Assembly: GCA_017555965.1 (NCBI GenBank)
Contig: JAFZFH010000071.1
Location: 39,456-103,455, forward strand
DNA: 64,000 nucleotides
Direction of reading: 5' to 3'
Source: Bacteroidales bacterium
GTDB taxonomy: Bacteria; Bacteroidota; Bacteroidia; Bacteroidales; UBA932
Below are positions 1 through 10,614 of this stretch, one piece after another (the first letter of the stretch is position 1; every line of letters starts with the position of its first letter). The notes below the pieces were generated by a model. The model was not told where the DNA came from. It did not search any database and saw only the letters and a list, made by a program, of their open reading frames with translations. The position numbers and the translations under genes are program-made.

Positions 1-1697
1 GCTATTGCAAAGTGTTTGAGAGTCTTTTCACCACCACGGACTGCAAGACCCTTACCTGTCTCGGTGAATGTGATGATGATCTTGTCTCCGTCAATCTTCA
101 TATCCTTGTATACCGGACCTGAATATGTGAGTTTCTCACCAAATACAACCTTTCTTGCACCGAGGAAAAGTCTCTTTGCCATGGTCTTCTTGTCAAGAGG
201 ATGGATGTCATTCCACTCTCCCACATCATAAGTCACTGCAAGAGCTGTATTAGGAATAGTCTTGAATGAGTGGAGTTGGGCTTCGCGGATTCTTGCCCAT
301 CCGCTGTCAGTAGGCTGAGGATGCTTCTCCATGTAGTTAGGAAGCTGCATGAGGAGGAACGGCATCTGAGGCATGTTCCAGAGCTCGCGCCAGTTGTTGA
401 TCAGCGCTGTCATGAGTGTACCATACTCGTGTGCACGACCAGAGTTGCTCTCACCCTGATACCAGATGGCAGCCTTTACCTTATAATTACGGATAGGATA
501 GATCATACCGTTATACAGAGCAGAACCCACATTTCTGCGGTTTCTCAGACGCTCTTCATATTTCTGGACCTCTGCCATATCCTGGCCCACCTTATATTTC
601 CATGTACCTGTGAGGTCGATTTCAGCAGCATCACCGATGATCTTATATGGCTTATCCTTGATGAACTCGCCATTGCCTGCAGGAGCATTTAGCTTCACTA
701 CAACTGTGTTCTTTCCTTCACGAAGAACACCTGCAGGGATATGGTAGCGACGTGGAGGATACTCATATCCTGTCGAGCCGACAAATACGCCGTTTACAAA
801 GACCTGATCGTTATGCATCATGGTACCCATGCTGAGTCTTGCATGTCTTCCGACCATCTCTGCCGGGATTTCGAAATCCTTTCTCATCCATACGGTACCG
901 CGTACGTTCAGACCGTTCTCACGCCATGTTCCCGGCATCTGCATTGTTCCCCAGTCAGAGTCGTCGATATCAGGAAGGTTCCATACGCCTTCTCCCTTAT
1001 CCTTTCTGGCTTCTTCCTGAGCTGCAAGAGCCTCCTTGTCGAGGATGAGTCTTGGAAAATCTTTCAGATACTCCTGGCTGATCCAGCTTTCTATCTCCGA
1101 GCCTCCGAGGCTTGATACGAGCATACCCTGTGGTACACCTGTGTGGTTATATGCCTCAAGAGCGTAGAAATATGCGAGGGCTGTCCAGTTCATCACATCT
1201 GAAGCAACTCCTGAAATCCATTTTGCATCTCCTGCAATCTCCTCCTGAAGCTCTTCTCTTATCTCCTGAGTAGGCACCTTGTAGTGGCGGATCATGTTAT
1301 TATTTGACACATTGATCTCAGGGAACATTTCAGTAAGTCTCTGGATGGGAGTCTCCTGATTCGACTGACCCGAACAGAGCCATACGTCTCCGACTAGGAC
1401 ATCGCGGATGGAAGTCTCATTGACCTCCATAAGATACGGTCCTCCTGCAGGCTGCGGAGGTATGGTAACCTTCCATGTACCGTCCTCACCTGTCTGAACT
1501 TCATAGTAGGCTCCGTTAAAGCGCACTGTGACCCAGAGGCCCGGGTCGGCCCAGCCCCAGATGTCAAGTTCGACATCGCGCTGGAGTACCATACCGTCGC
1601 TGATGAGTTTTGGAAGACGTACCTTTCCCGGGGTCTGTGCCGCCATCATAAACGAAAGGCACAGAAGAGAAAGCGCTAAAAAGATTGACTTTTTCAT
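1..1697 (-). CDS. Sialate O-acetylesterase-type SGNH esterase (3' end outside window)
   Basis: Partial gene: the reading frame runs off the left edge, so the C-terminus is missing. I translated it by hand from ATG at 1697. A Sec signal peptide (MKKSIFLALSLL..AAQ) is followed by a beta-sandwich and the block WLCSGQSN near residue 106-113, the nucleophile motif of the DUF303/sialate O-acetylesterase family. A galactose-binding-like jelly-roll segment (about residues 265-350) is inserted in the hydrolase fold, then come the block IWYQGESNSG and the Asp-x-His pair in NDIHP. Family members remove O-acetyl groups from sialic acid or, in plant-fibre loci, from acetylated hemicellulose; the xylan setting favours acetylxylan esterase activity (inference). 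A terminator and a -7 motif upstream suggest its own promoter. Confidence 0.85.
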   Translation of the reverse strand, partial: MKKSIFLALSLLCLSFMMAAQTPGKVRLPKLISDGMVLQRDVELDIWGWADPGLWVTVRFNGAYYEVQTGEDGTWKVTIPPQPAGGPYLMEVNETSIRDVLVGDVWLCSGQSNQETPIQRLTEMFPEINVSNNNMIRHYKVPTQEIREELQEEIAGDAKWISGVASDVMNWTALAYFYALEAYNHTGVPQGMLVSSLGGSEIESWISQEYLKDFPRLILDKEALAAQEEARKDKGEGVWNLPDIDDSDWGTMQMPGTWRENGLNVRGTVWMRKDFEIPAEMVGRHARLSMGTMMHNDQVFVNGVFVGSTGYEYPPRRYHIPAGVLREGKNTVVVKLNAPAGNGEFIKDKPYKIIGDAAEIDLTGTWKYKVGQDMAEVQKYEERLRNRRNVGSALYNGMIYPIRNYKVKAAIWYQGESNSGRAHEYGTLMTALINNWRELWNMPQMPFLLMQLPNYMEKHPQPTDSGWARIREAQLHSFKTIPNTALAVTYDVGEWNDIHPLDKKTMAKRLFLGARKVVFGEKLTYSGPVYKDMKIDGDKIIITFTETGKGLAVRGGEKTLKHFAI

Positions 1698-1724
1698 ATC
1701 TGTTGAATTGATTGTTTCCTCCAA

Positions 1725-1732
1725 CAAATATA
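1725..1732 (-). promoter_or_regulatory. Possible -7 promoter element of the SGNH esterase
   Basis: The minus strand reads TATATTTG, an exact match to the Bacteroidetes -7 consensus TAnnTTTG, 28 bp before the ATG at 1697. No convincing -33 TTTG is visible at the usual spacing. Confidence 0.4.
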
Positions 1733-1733
1733 A

Positions 1734-1774
1734 TAAAAAAAACACCAGCACATCCTTTCGGAAGTGCCGGTGTA
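1734..1774 (-). terminator. Intrinsic terminator of the GH10-CE1 gene
   Basis: Arms at 1742-1751 and 1764-1773 pair over 10 bp with one A.C mismatch (ACACCAGCAC / GTGCCGGTGT), and on the minus strand the stem is followed by a run of T (1735-1742). It lies 20 bp past the stop of the xylanase gene. Confidence 0.8.
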
Positions 1775-1793
1775 ATAATCAGGCTATATTTTA

Positions 1794-3962
<2,169 letters not shown>

Positions 3963-4022
3963 TTAAAATTTATTTTAGTGTTATGGTAAAATTGTCCGAT
4001 TAGTAAGACACATTACAGCCGC

Positions 4023-4053
4023 CAAAGTTAAACATTAATAACGTCAATTTCAA
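4023..4053 (-). promoter_or_regulatory. Bacteroidetes-type promoter of the GH10-CE1 gene
   Basis: Minus strand: -33 TTG at 4053-4051, a 20-bp spacer, then -7 TAACTTTG at 4030-4023, matching the TTTG/TAnnTTTG consensus. The expected start point leaves a leader of about 55 nt before ATG 3962. A short 6-bp inverted repeat (GTCAAT/ATTGAC, 4043-4064) straddles the -33 element. Confidence 0.65.
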
Positions 4054-4072
4054 TAAATATTGACATCTGACA

Positions 4073-6610
4073 TTATTTATTCATCGATGCAGCCACTTCC
4101 TCACATGCGAGTGAAAGCATCACATATGGAGGAACTGTTCCTGTACAGCACTCGTTCTCGCCCCAGAGGAAAGGATAGTCATCCTTATGCTCCATGTAAT
4201 CAGGATTCATGATCATGATACCAGGTACGATACCGCCAGGAATTACTGTATAGTCAGCACGGTTGTTTCCGTAAGCAACGTTCTTTGTGTTCACACCTAC
4301 TGAAGTCACGAATGAAACGTTCGATACAGGGTGGCATCCATAGAGATAGTTGAGACCTGAGAGAACCATTTCAGGATCGATCATATCAGGGAAGTGCTTC
4401 CATACCATATAGTTGTTGAACGCCCATGAAATTACGGTTCCGTTGCCTCCCCAACCGCGGCCTGATACCGGAACGCCGTATGGAGTAGAAGCAGCTGTTG
4501 CCTTCTGAGTCTTTACGAATGCAGGAACTGCAGCCTTTACCTTCTTCTGGAAGTTCTTGTCCATATATGAGTAGATTGAAAGAGCGGTATTGAGGTTTGG
4601 TCTTTCACCCTCGAGCTGTGCAAGTACCTTGTCATAGAAGAAGTCATGATACTTGGCCTCGCCTGTAGTGAGCCAGAGCTGGATAGCAGCATTTACACGT
4701 CCGTCACCTCTCATTCTGCGTCCGTCACCCTGATTTGCAGCAGGATCAGCTGCTTCAAAGTTCTCGTCCCAAAGTTTCACAGCAAGCTTGAGAGCCTTCT
4801 CAGCTACCTCAGGACGATACTCCTTGAGAACTCTGGCTGCAGATGCCATTGCAGCGATTGTAGACATCTGGCCTGCAGGGCTGTAGTTGCTTGTAAACGC
4901 TACACGGTCATCAAGAGTACCTGAAGTCTGGCCATAGATCTGATATGGCTGAAGTGCAGGGTTGTAAAGGAGTCCGTCTGTCTGTGAACCGCCGTCGCCA
5001 AGATATGGATACTGCCACATGTTGACCTGTACGATACCCTGTGCAACGAAACCGATGTTCTCTACCTGTGCGATGAGGTTGATAACACCATGCTCGACCT
5101 GCTGGATCACGTCAGGAGTTCCGTCCGGACGGTGCATGTCAACGAACTGAGCCTTCTGGTCGATGAAGGTCTGGTCGCGCTCCGGAGTAAACTTCTCCCA
5201 AAGGTCTGAGAGCTGCGATGTCATTCCGATCACTGTACCTGCCTGGATATCGAAGTCACCTGCATCATACCATGCACCTACGCCGAGTCCAGGGATGTGC
5301 TCCCATGGCTCATAGTCAGTAAATGTCTCAGGACCTGAACGATAGCCGTCATGCATCTCGAAGTTTACAGGAGCCTGAAGTGCATCGTCAACATTTGAAA
5401 CGTCGTGCCAGATACGGTAAGCTTCCTTTACTCTCATATGGTCCATCTGTGCTGGAAGCCATACGTCCATTGTAGTATGCCATTTTCCTGAATATACATT
5501 GTTGTCTACAGGGAATACGTTTGACTTGAATCCGTCATACTCCACATAATAAAGACCAGGAGTCTTTACCTTTGAGAAATCGATATGAGCATAGTTGTAA
5601 CGCTTGTTGAACTCTCCCCACATCTTTACTGCAGGCTCAAGAACAACAGACTCGTTACCGTTCTGATCGATTCTGTAGATCTTAGCCTTTGCAGCAGGTG
5701 TAGAGTTCTTGTCAAGCTCTACGACAGCAACCTTCTTCTGGCCTGGAGTATAACCGATCTGAGAGATACCGATATTTGGGTCTCTTCTCCACTCTGGGTC
5801 TGAAGACGGAATTACATTCCACTCTGCAACAGTACCAGTCTTTCCGCCAGGAAGGATGGTACGTACGACGAATGTACCGTTCTGAGAAAGGTTTCTGCCA
5901 TCATAAAGGTTGATATCAGAATCCGACTTGAATGTGACGCGAAGGTCTTCATCCTCAGGTGCGAGAACGAGAGTCTTACCTGTAGCGATAGGATGTGCCA
6001 CAAGGAACTCACCGCGTCCACGGTCGTTGAATGTAGAAAGACCGAAGATCTGGGTAACCTTCTCTTCTACAGGTCTTGCGTCTACTGTACTAGCAGGATG
6101 GCGCGGAAGAATAGCAGACTTGCCGTCCATCATGAATGTCTTGCCGAAGTAAGGCGCAGGGAAGAACTCGAGGTTCAGACCTGCCTTTCCTACAAGCTCC
6201 GCAGGAACCGGCTTGTCAAGAATGACAGCCATTTTCACACCTATATCAGCAGGAGAAACCTTGATCTTGTATGAAAAATCGTAGTCCTTATAGAGGAAGC
6301 TGACAGTAATGGAGTTGTCTTCCTTATTTACTACTCTGTCAGTAAGTTCAGCATAGATGTCCCACTGTTCAGGAGTATTCATCAGACGTACGCCACCACC
6401 TGTGGAGATTCTTTCTCCACGCTGGATGATTTCGATACCTGCTGTCTTCTCGTCGCAAAAGATACCGTTGTACTGATTGCTGAAGACCAGCACATTGGCA
6501 CCTGTCTGCTCGAAATACTCAAGATCGTTGAGTTTGTAAGTCTGGGCCTGGGCACTCATCCATGAAAGGATGAGTCCGAGGGCCATAACGAATTTATATG
6601 TGTTTTTCAT
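4073..6610 (-). CDS. Glycoside hydrolase family 9 enzyme, secreted (copy 1)
   Basis: 845 residues with signal peptide (cleavage near AQAQ, residues 20-23). Residues about 25-275 form an N-terminal region I cannot assign, which is shared with the next gene. About 278-375 is a cellulase-N Ig-like domain beginning IGISQIGYTPGQ. The GH9 (alpha/alpha)6 barrel follows: catalytic Asp449/Asp452 in YDAGDFD and proton donor Glu820 in WGENE near the C-terminus. GH9 enzymes are mostly inverting endo-beta-1,4-glucanases, but members acting on other beta-glucans or xyloglucan exist; the actual substrate here is unknown. Last gene of the GH51-GH43-GH9-GH9 operon, 10 bp after its paralogue. Confidence 0.92.
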   Translation of the reverse strand: MKNTYKFVMALGLILSWMSAQAQTYKLNDLEYFEQTGANVLVFSNQYNGIFCDEKTAGIEIIQRGERISTGGGVRLMNTPEQWDIYAELTDRVVNKEDNSITVSFLYKDYDFSYKIKVSPADIGVKMAVILDKPVPAELVGKAGLNLEFFPAPYFGKTFMMDGKSAILPRHPASTVDARPVEEKVTQIFGLSTFNDRGRGEFLVAHPIATGKTLVLAPEDEDLRVTFKSDSDINLYDGRNLSQNGTFVVRTILPGGKTGTVAEWNVIPSSDPEWRRDPNIGISQIGYTPGQKKVAVVELDKNSTPAAKAKIYRIDQNGNESVVLEPAVKMWGEFNKRYNYAHIDFSKVKTPGLYYVEYDGFKSNVFPVDNNVYSGKWHTTMDVWLPAQMDHMRVKEAYRIWHDVSNVDDALQAPVNFEMHDGYRSGPETFTDYEPWEHIPGLGVGAWYDAGDFDIQAGTVIGMTSQLSDLWEKFTPERDQTFIDQKAQFVDMHRPDGTPDVIQQVEHGVINLIAQVENIGFVAQGIVQVNMWQYPYLGDGGSQTDGLLYNPALQPYQIYGQTSGTLDDRVAFTSNYSPAGQMSTIAAMASAARVLKEYRPEVAEKALKLAVKLWDENFEAADPAANQGDGRRMRGDGRVNAAIQLWLTTGEAKYHDFFYDKVLAQLEGERPNLNTALSIYSYMDKNFQKKVKAAVPAFVKTQKATAASTPYGVPVSGRGWGGNGTVISWAFNNYMVWKHFPDMIDPEMVLSGLNYLYGCHPVSNVSFVTSVGVNTKNVAYGNNRADYTVIPGGIVPGIMIMNPDYMEHKDDYPFLWGENECCTGTVPPYVMLSLACEEVAASMNK

Positions 6611-6620
6611 AGCGTATCTT

Positions 6621-9218
6621 TTACTTGTTCAAAGCCTTTGTAATCTCTTCAGCACCGAGAGTAAGCATCACGAAGTTAGGAACATTACGTGTACAGCACT
6701 CGTTCTCGCCCCAAAGGAACGGATAGTCGTCCTTGTTCTCCATGAAGTCAGGGTTCATGATGAGAAGACCAGGAACGATACCGCCAGGAATCACTGTATA
6801 GTCAGCACGGTTGGTACCATAAGCTACCTTCTTTGTATTTACTCCTACAGAGTTCACGAAAGAGACATTTGAATATGGGTGACGTCCGAAGATGAAATGC
6901 ATTCCGTTGAGAACAAGCTCAGGATCGATCATATCAGGGAAGTACTTCCATACGAGATAGTTGTTATATGCCCAGTTGAGAGCGATCTCAGTACCGCCCC
7001 ATCCGCGTCCCTGAACAGGAACTCCATATGGATTCTCAGCTGCAGTGGCTGTAACACTTTCAACATAAGCAGGAACTGCTGCCTTTACAGCTGCCTTGAA
7101 ATCATCATCGAGAAGAGGATAAAGCTCAAGAGCTGTGCTGAGGTTAGGTGCGCGGAAGAATCCTCCCTGTCCGCCATACTGCTGCTGAGGCTTCTGTGTA
7201 AGCTGTTCCATTACCTTAGGAAGGAAGAAATCCTTATACTTCTGTTCTCCTGTTGCCTTCCAGAGCTGGATAGCTGCAGATGTTCTCATCTCGCCGCGCA
7301 TCCATCTGCCGTTAGGATTCTCAGGCTGGTTCTTAGGGTCAGCTGCCTCGAAATTCTCATCCCAGAGCTTCACAGCAAGCTTCAGTGCCTTTGCAGAAAG
7401 TTCAGGATTGTAATCCTTGAGTGCCTTTGCAGCCGCAGCCATTGCAGCGATTGTAGACATCTGACCTGCTGGAGAATAGTTTCCTGTGAATGCGAAACGG
7501 TCGTCACATGTACCTGATGTACCACCTACGATGTCGTATGGCTGAAGTGCAGGATTATATACATATCCGTCAGTCTGGCTTGATCCGTCACCGATATGTA
7601 CATACTGCCATGTGTTGCCCTGTACGATACCCTGAGCTACAAAACCGATGTTCTCCACCTGTGCGATGAGGTTAAGGAGACCATGCTCACACTGCTGGAG
7701 TACGTCCGGCTGTCCGTCCGGACGGTGGATGTCTACGAACTGAGTCTTCTGATCGATGTATGTCTGGTCTCTGTCCTCTCCGAAAAGATCCCAAAGGAGT
7801 GCAAACTGCTGGGTAAGTCCGATCACTGTACCTGACTGGATGTCGAAGTCACCTGCATCGTACCATGCTCCTACAGAAAGACCAGGAATGTGCTCATATG
7901 GCTTATACTTGGTATTTGTCTTATCACCCATTGTATAGCCGTCATGCATCGAAACATTGAGAGGTGCCTGAAGGGCGTCATCCATGTTCGAACGTCCGTG
8001 CCATACTCGGTAAGCCTCCTTTACCTCCATGTGGTCCATCTGTACAGGGAGCCATACATCCATTGTAGTATGCCACTTGTCACCGTATACATTCTCTGCG
8101 ATCGGGAATACATTTGAAGTATGGTCACCGAACTGAAGAACATAAAGACCTGGCTGCTTTACTGAAGTAAAATCCACCTGAGCGTAGTTGTAGCGGTTGT
8201 AATATACACCCCACTCCTTTACTGCAGGCTCAGCGACAACTGTACGCTCACCATCGTCAGCAATACGGATTACCTTTGCTGTTGCAGGTAATACATAATT
8301 CTTGTCAAGCTCGACAACAGCCACCTTCTTCTGTGCAGGTGTGTAACCTACCTGTGAAATACCGATATTAGGCTCTCTCACCCACTGAGGATCGAATCCC
8401 TGCTCGATATACCACTCTACAACCTTACCGGTCTTGCCTTCAGGAAGAAGAGTTCTTACCACGAATGTACCGTTTGAAGAAAGGTTACGTCCGTCATAGA
8501 GATTGATGTCTGAATCTGACTTGAATGTCACGCGAACGGCATCATCTTCCGGTGCCATCACGAGAGTCTTTCCTGTTGCGAGAGGAGAAGCCACGATGAA
8601 CTCGTCTCTTCCTCTGTCGTCAAATGTAGAAAGATTGTATCCTTCGCCATAGATCTGAGTGATCTTCTCTGAGAGAGGACGCATCTGTGTGTCACTTGCA
8701 GGATGTTTAGGAAGGATGTTGGATCTGCCGTCCATCATGAAGGTCTTGCCGAAATATGTAGCCGGGAAGAACTCGATGTTCATACCTGCCTTTCCGACAA
8801 GTTCTGCAGGAACAGGCTTGTCAACATAGGCAGCCATAGTGACTCCCTTGTCCTTGCCTGTCACCTTGATGGTAACTCTGAAGTCATACCTGTCGTAGTA
8901 GAGTACAACTGAAATTGTGTTATTCTTCTTGTCGACAGTTCTTGATTCGAGAACAGGATAGATATCCCACTGCTCAGGAGTATTCATCAGACGGATACCA
9001 CCACCTGTTGCAATACGTACACCTCTCTGGATCATTTCAATGGCAGCTGTCTTCTCGTCGCAGAACATTCCGTTGTACTCGTTGCTGTATACAAGGAAGT
9101 TCACGCCTCTGTCTTCGAAATACTCGAGGTCATTAACTTTCATGTTCTGAGCTGAAAGCATCGAGGAAGCCAAGGCTGCCAGCACAGTTGAAAGAACAAT
9201 TCTTGATTTCATATTCAT
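6621..9218 (-). CDS. Glycoside hydrolase family 9 enzyme, secreted (copy 2)
   Basis: 865-residue paralogue of the downstream gene, alignable along the whole length, including the unassigned N-terminal region (about 27-280). Signal peptide ends near SAQ (residue 24). Ig-like cellulase-N domain begins at IGISQVGYTPAQ; GH9 catalytic Asp454/Asp457 in YDAGDFD and Glu840 in WGENE. An additional stretch rich in Gln and Gly (QKPQQQYGGQGGFF) is absent from copy 1. ATG at 9218 and at 9212 are both possible starts. It sits 25 bp after the GH43 gene in the same operon. Two intact copies with intact catalytic residues suggest divergence in specificity rather than decay. Confidence 0.92.
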   Translation of the reverse strand: MNMKSRIVLSTVLAALASSMLSAQNMKVNDLEYFEDRGVNFLVYSNEYNGMFCDEKTAAIEMIQRGVRIATGGGIRLMNTPEQWDIYPVLESRTVDKKNNTISVVLYYDRYDFRVTIKVTGKDKGVTMAAYVDKPVPAELVGKAGMNIEFFPATYFGKTFMMDGRSNILPKHPASDTQMRPLSEKITQIYGEGYNLSTFDDRGRDEFIVASPLATGKTLVMAPEDDAVRVTFKSDSDINLYDGRNLSSNGTFVVRTLLPEGKTGKVVEWYIEQGFDPQWVREPNIGISQVGYTPAQKKVAVVELDKNYVLPATAKVIRIADDGERTVVAEPAVKEWGVYYNRYNYAQVDFTSVKQPGLYVLQFGDHTSNVFPIAENVYGDKWHTTMDVWLPVQMDHMEVKEAYRVWHGRSNMDDALQAPLNVSMHDGYTMGDKTNTKYKPYEHIPGLSVGAWYDAGDFDIQSGTVIGLTQQFALLWDLFGEDRDQTYIDQKTQFVDIHRPDGQPDVLQQCEHGLLNLIAQVENIGFVAQGIVQGNTWQYVHIGDGSSQTDGYVYNPALQPYDIVGGTSGTCDDRFAFTGNYSPAGQMSTIAAMAAAAKALKDYNPELSAKALKLAVKLWDENFEAADPKNQPENPNGRWMRGEMRTSAAIQLWKATGEQKYKDFFLPKVMEQLTQKPQQQYGGQGGFFRAPNLSTALELYPLLDDDFKAAVKAAVPAYVESVTATAAENPYGVPVQGRGWGGTEIALNWAYNNYLVWKYFPDMIDPELVLNGMHFIFGRHPYSNVSFVNSVGVNTKKVAYGTNRADYTVIPGGIVPGLLIMNPDFMENKDDYPFLWGENECCTRNVPNFVMLTLGAEEITKALNK

Positions 9219-9243
9219 TTGGTTATTAGTTAGTTAATTACAA

Positions 9244-10614
9244 TCAGTTGAGTTTCCACCAGTCAAAGTCGAACATCTGCTCGTCTCCGCCACGGAAGAG
9301 GATGTATACATCATGCTTTCCTGTGACAGGACGTCTTGTCTTGATCTCCACTGTCTGTACTGACTCTGTTCCGTCGACCTTCACGCTTGCAAACGGGCTG
9401 TCGCTCATTGCGTTTACATAGAACTCGATTGTTCCGGGAGTCTTGAAGTTGAGAGTCTCGACAGTAAGAGTCTCAGGACCTTCAGTACCGAACTCAACCT
9501 CACGTACCTTGATCCAGTCACCATTGTGGATGAGTCTTACGTAGTGCTTCTTTCCGGCAAGACGGTCAGTCTTCACTCCCCATGAGTCGGCCATGGTCTC
9601 AGCCTCTACTCTCTTGTATGGATCGATTGTACCTACCGGAGCAGGACCTTCCTCTGTGAATGGAATGAACGGAATGGTTCCGTCAGGATTGTATTTGAAC
9701 TCCTCTACCGCTGCAGAACGGTGGAAGCCCTGACCATTAGGAAGCTTACCGTTGTGGTAGAACATGTAGTTATGTCCCTTGTATGTCACTTCACCGCCGT
9801 GGATTGTAAATGAGTTTTCTGCCTCGTTCATGATGCGGCCGCGGTATGTCCAAGGGCCGTCGATCGAAGGTGCGGTAGAATATGCCATGTGCTCAGGAAC
9901 GCCGCCTGCAGGATATGTGAGGTAGTAGAGGTCGCCTCTGCGAGACACCCATGGACCTTCCTCGAATCCAACCATGAGTTCTTCCTTGCCCTTCGCCCAG
10001 TTCATCTTGATTGACTGAGGTCCGAAACATGCAGGATCGTGGAAACCGGGAACTTCCTTGTAACCGTCCTTGAACGAGATCATGTCGTCGTTGAGCTCTC
10101 CGTACCAGAGGCCCTTGTTACCCCAGAAGAGGTAGGCTCTTCCGTCGTTGTCGATCATGACGGTAGGGTCGATGAATGAGAAGCCCTTCGCAAGAGGTGC
10201 ACCGATTGCATCTACGTATGGTCCTTGAGGATCGTCAGCGACTGCAACTGCGAGAACATCGTTCTTGTCTGCGTCGTTGAGACATACATACCAGTACCAC
10301 TTGCCGTTGCGTTCGATTGCCTGAGATGCCCATGCGCGATCTCCATGATATGCCCACTTGAATGTTTCAGTAGAGATAGGTGTACCGAGATATGTCCAGT
10401 TCACCATATCCTCAGTCGAGAAGAGCTGCCAGTCGTTCATCTTGAAGTATGTGGCGTCGTCCTCGTCATGTCCTACGAACATATAAAGCTTGTCACCGTG
10501 CACATAAGGTGCTGGGTCCGGAGTGTAGGATGTCGAGATGATAGGATTCTGCGCCAAGCAGACTGCAGACACGAGACCCAATGCAGAAATAGTCAGAAGT
10601 TTTTTCATTATCAT
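9244..10614 (-). CDS. GH43-CBM6 arabinofuranosidase/xylosidase, secreted
   Basis: 456 residues: signal peptide to about residue 21 (LAQ), five-bladed GH43 propeller about 25-310, C-terminal CBM6-like beta-sandwich about 325-456. The GH43 triad is visible: base Asp33 in TPDPAPYV, pKa-modulating Asp149 in FIDPTVM and acid Glu219 in FEEGPW. Family members with this architecture remove arabinofuranosyl groups from arabinoxylan or act as beta-xylosidases. The ATG at 10614 overlaps the stop of the GH51 gene by one base (TAATG), and a second in-frame ATG lies at 10608, so translation is probably coupled. Confidence 0.93.
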   Translation of the reverse strand: MIMKKLLTISALGLVSAVCLAQNPIISTSYTPDPAPYVHGDKLYMFVGHDEDDATYFKMNDWQLFSTEDMVNWTYLGTPISTETFKWAYHGDRAWASQAIERNGKWYWYVCLNDADKNDVLAVAVADDPQGPYVDAIGAPLAKGFSFIDPTVMIDNDGRAYLFWGNKGLWYGELNDDMISFKDGYKEVPGFHDPACFGPQSIKMNWAKGKEELMVGFEEGPWVSRRGDLYYLTYPAGGVPEHMAYSTAPSIDGPWTYRGRIMNEAENSFTIHGGEVTYKGHNYMFYHNGKLPNGQGFHRSAAVEEFKYNPDGTIPFIPFTEEGPAPVGTIDPYKRVEAETMADSWGVKTDRLAGKKHYVRLIHNGDWIKVREVEFGTEGPETLTVETLNFKTPGTIEFYVNAMSDSPFASVKVDGTESVQTVEIKTRRPVTGKHDVYILFRGGDEQMFDFDWWKLN

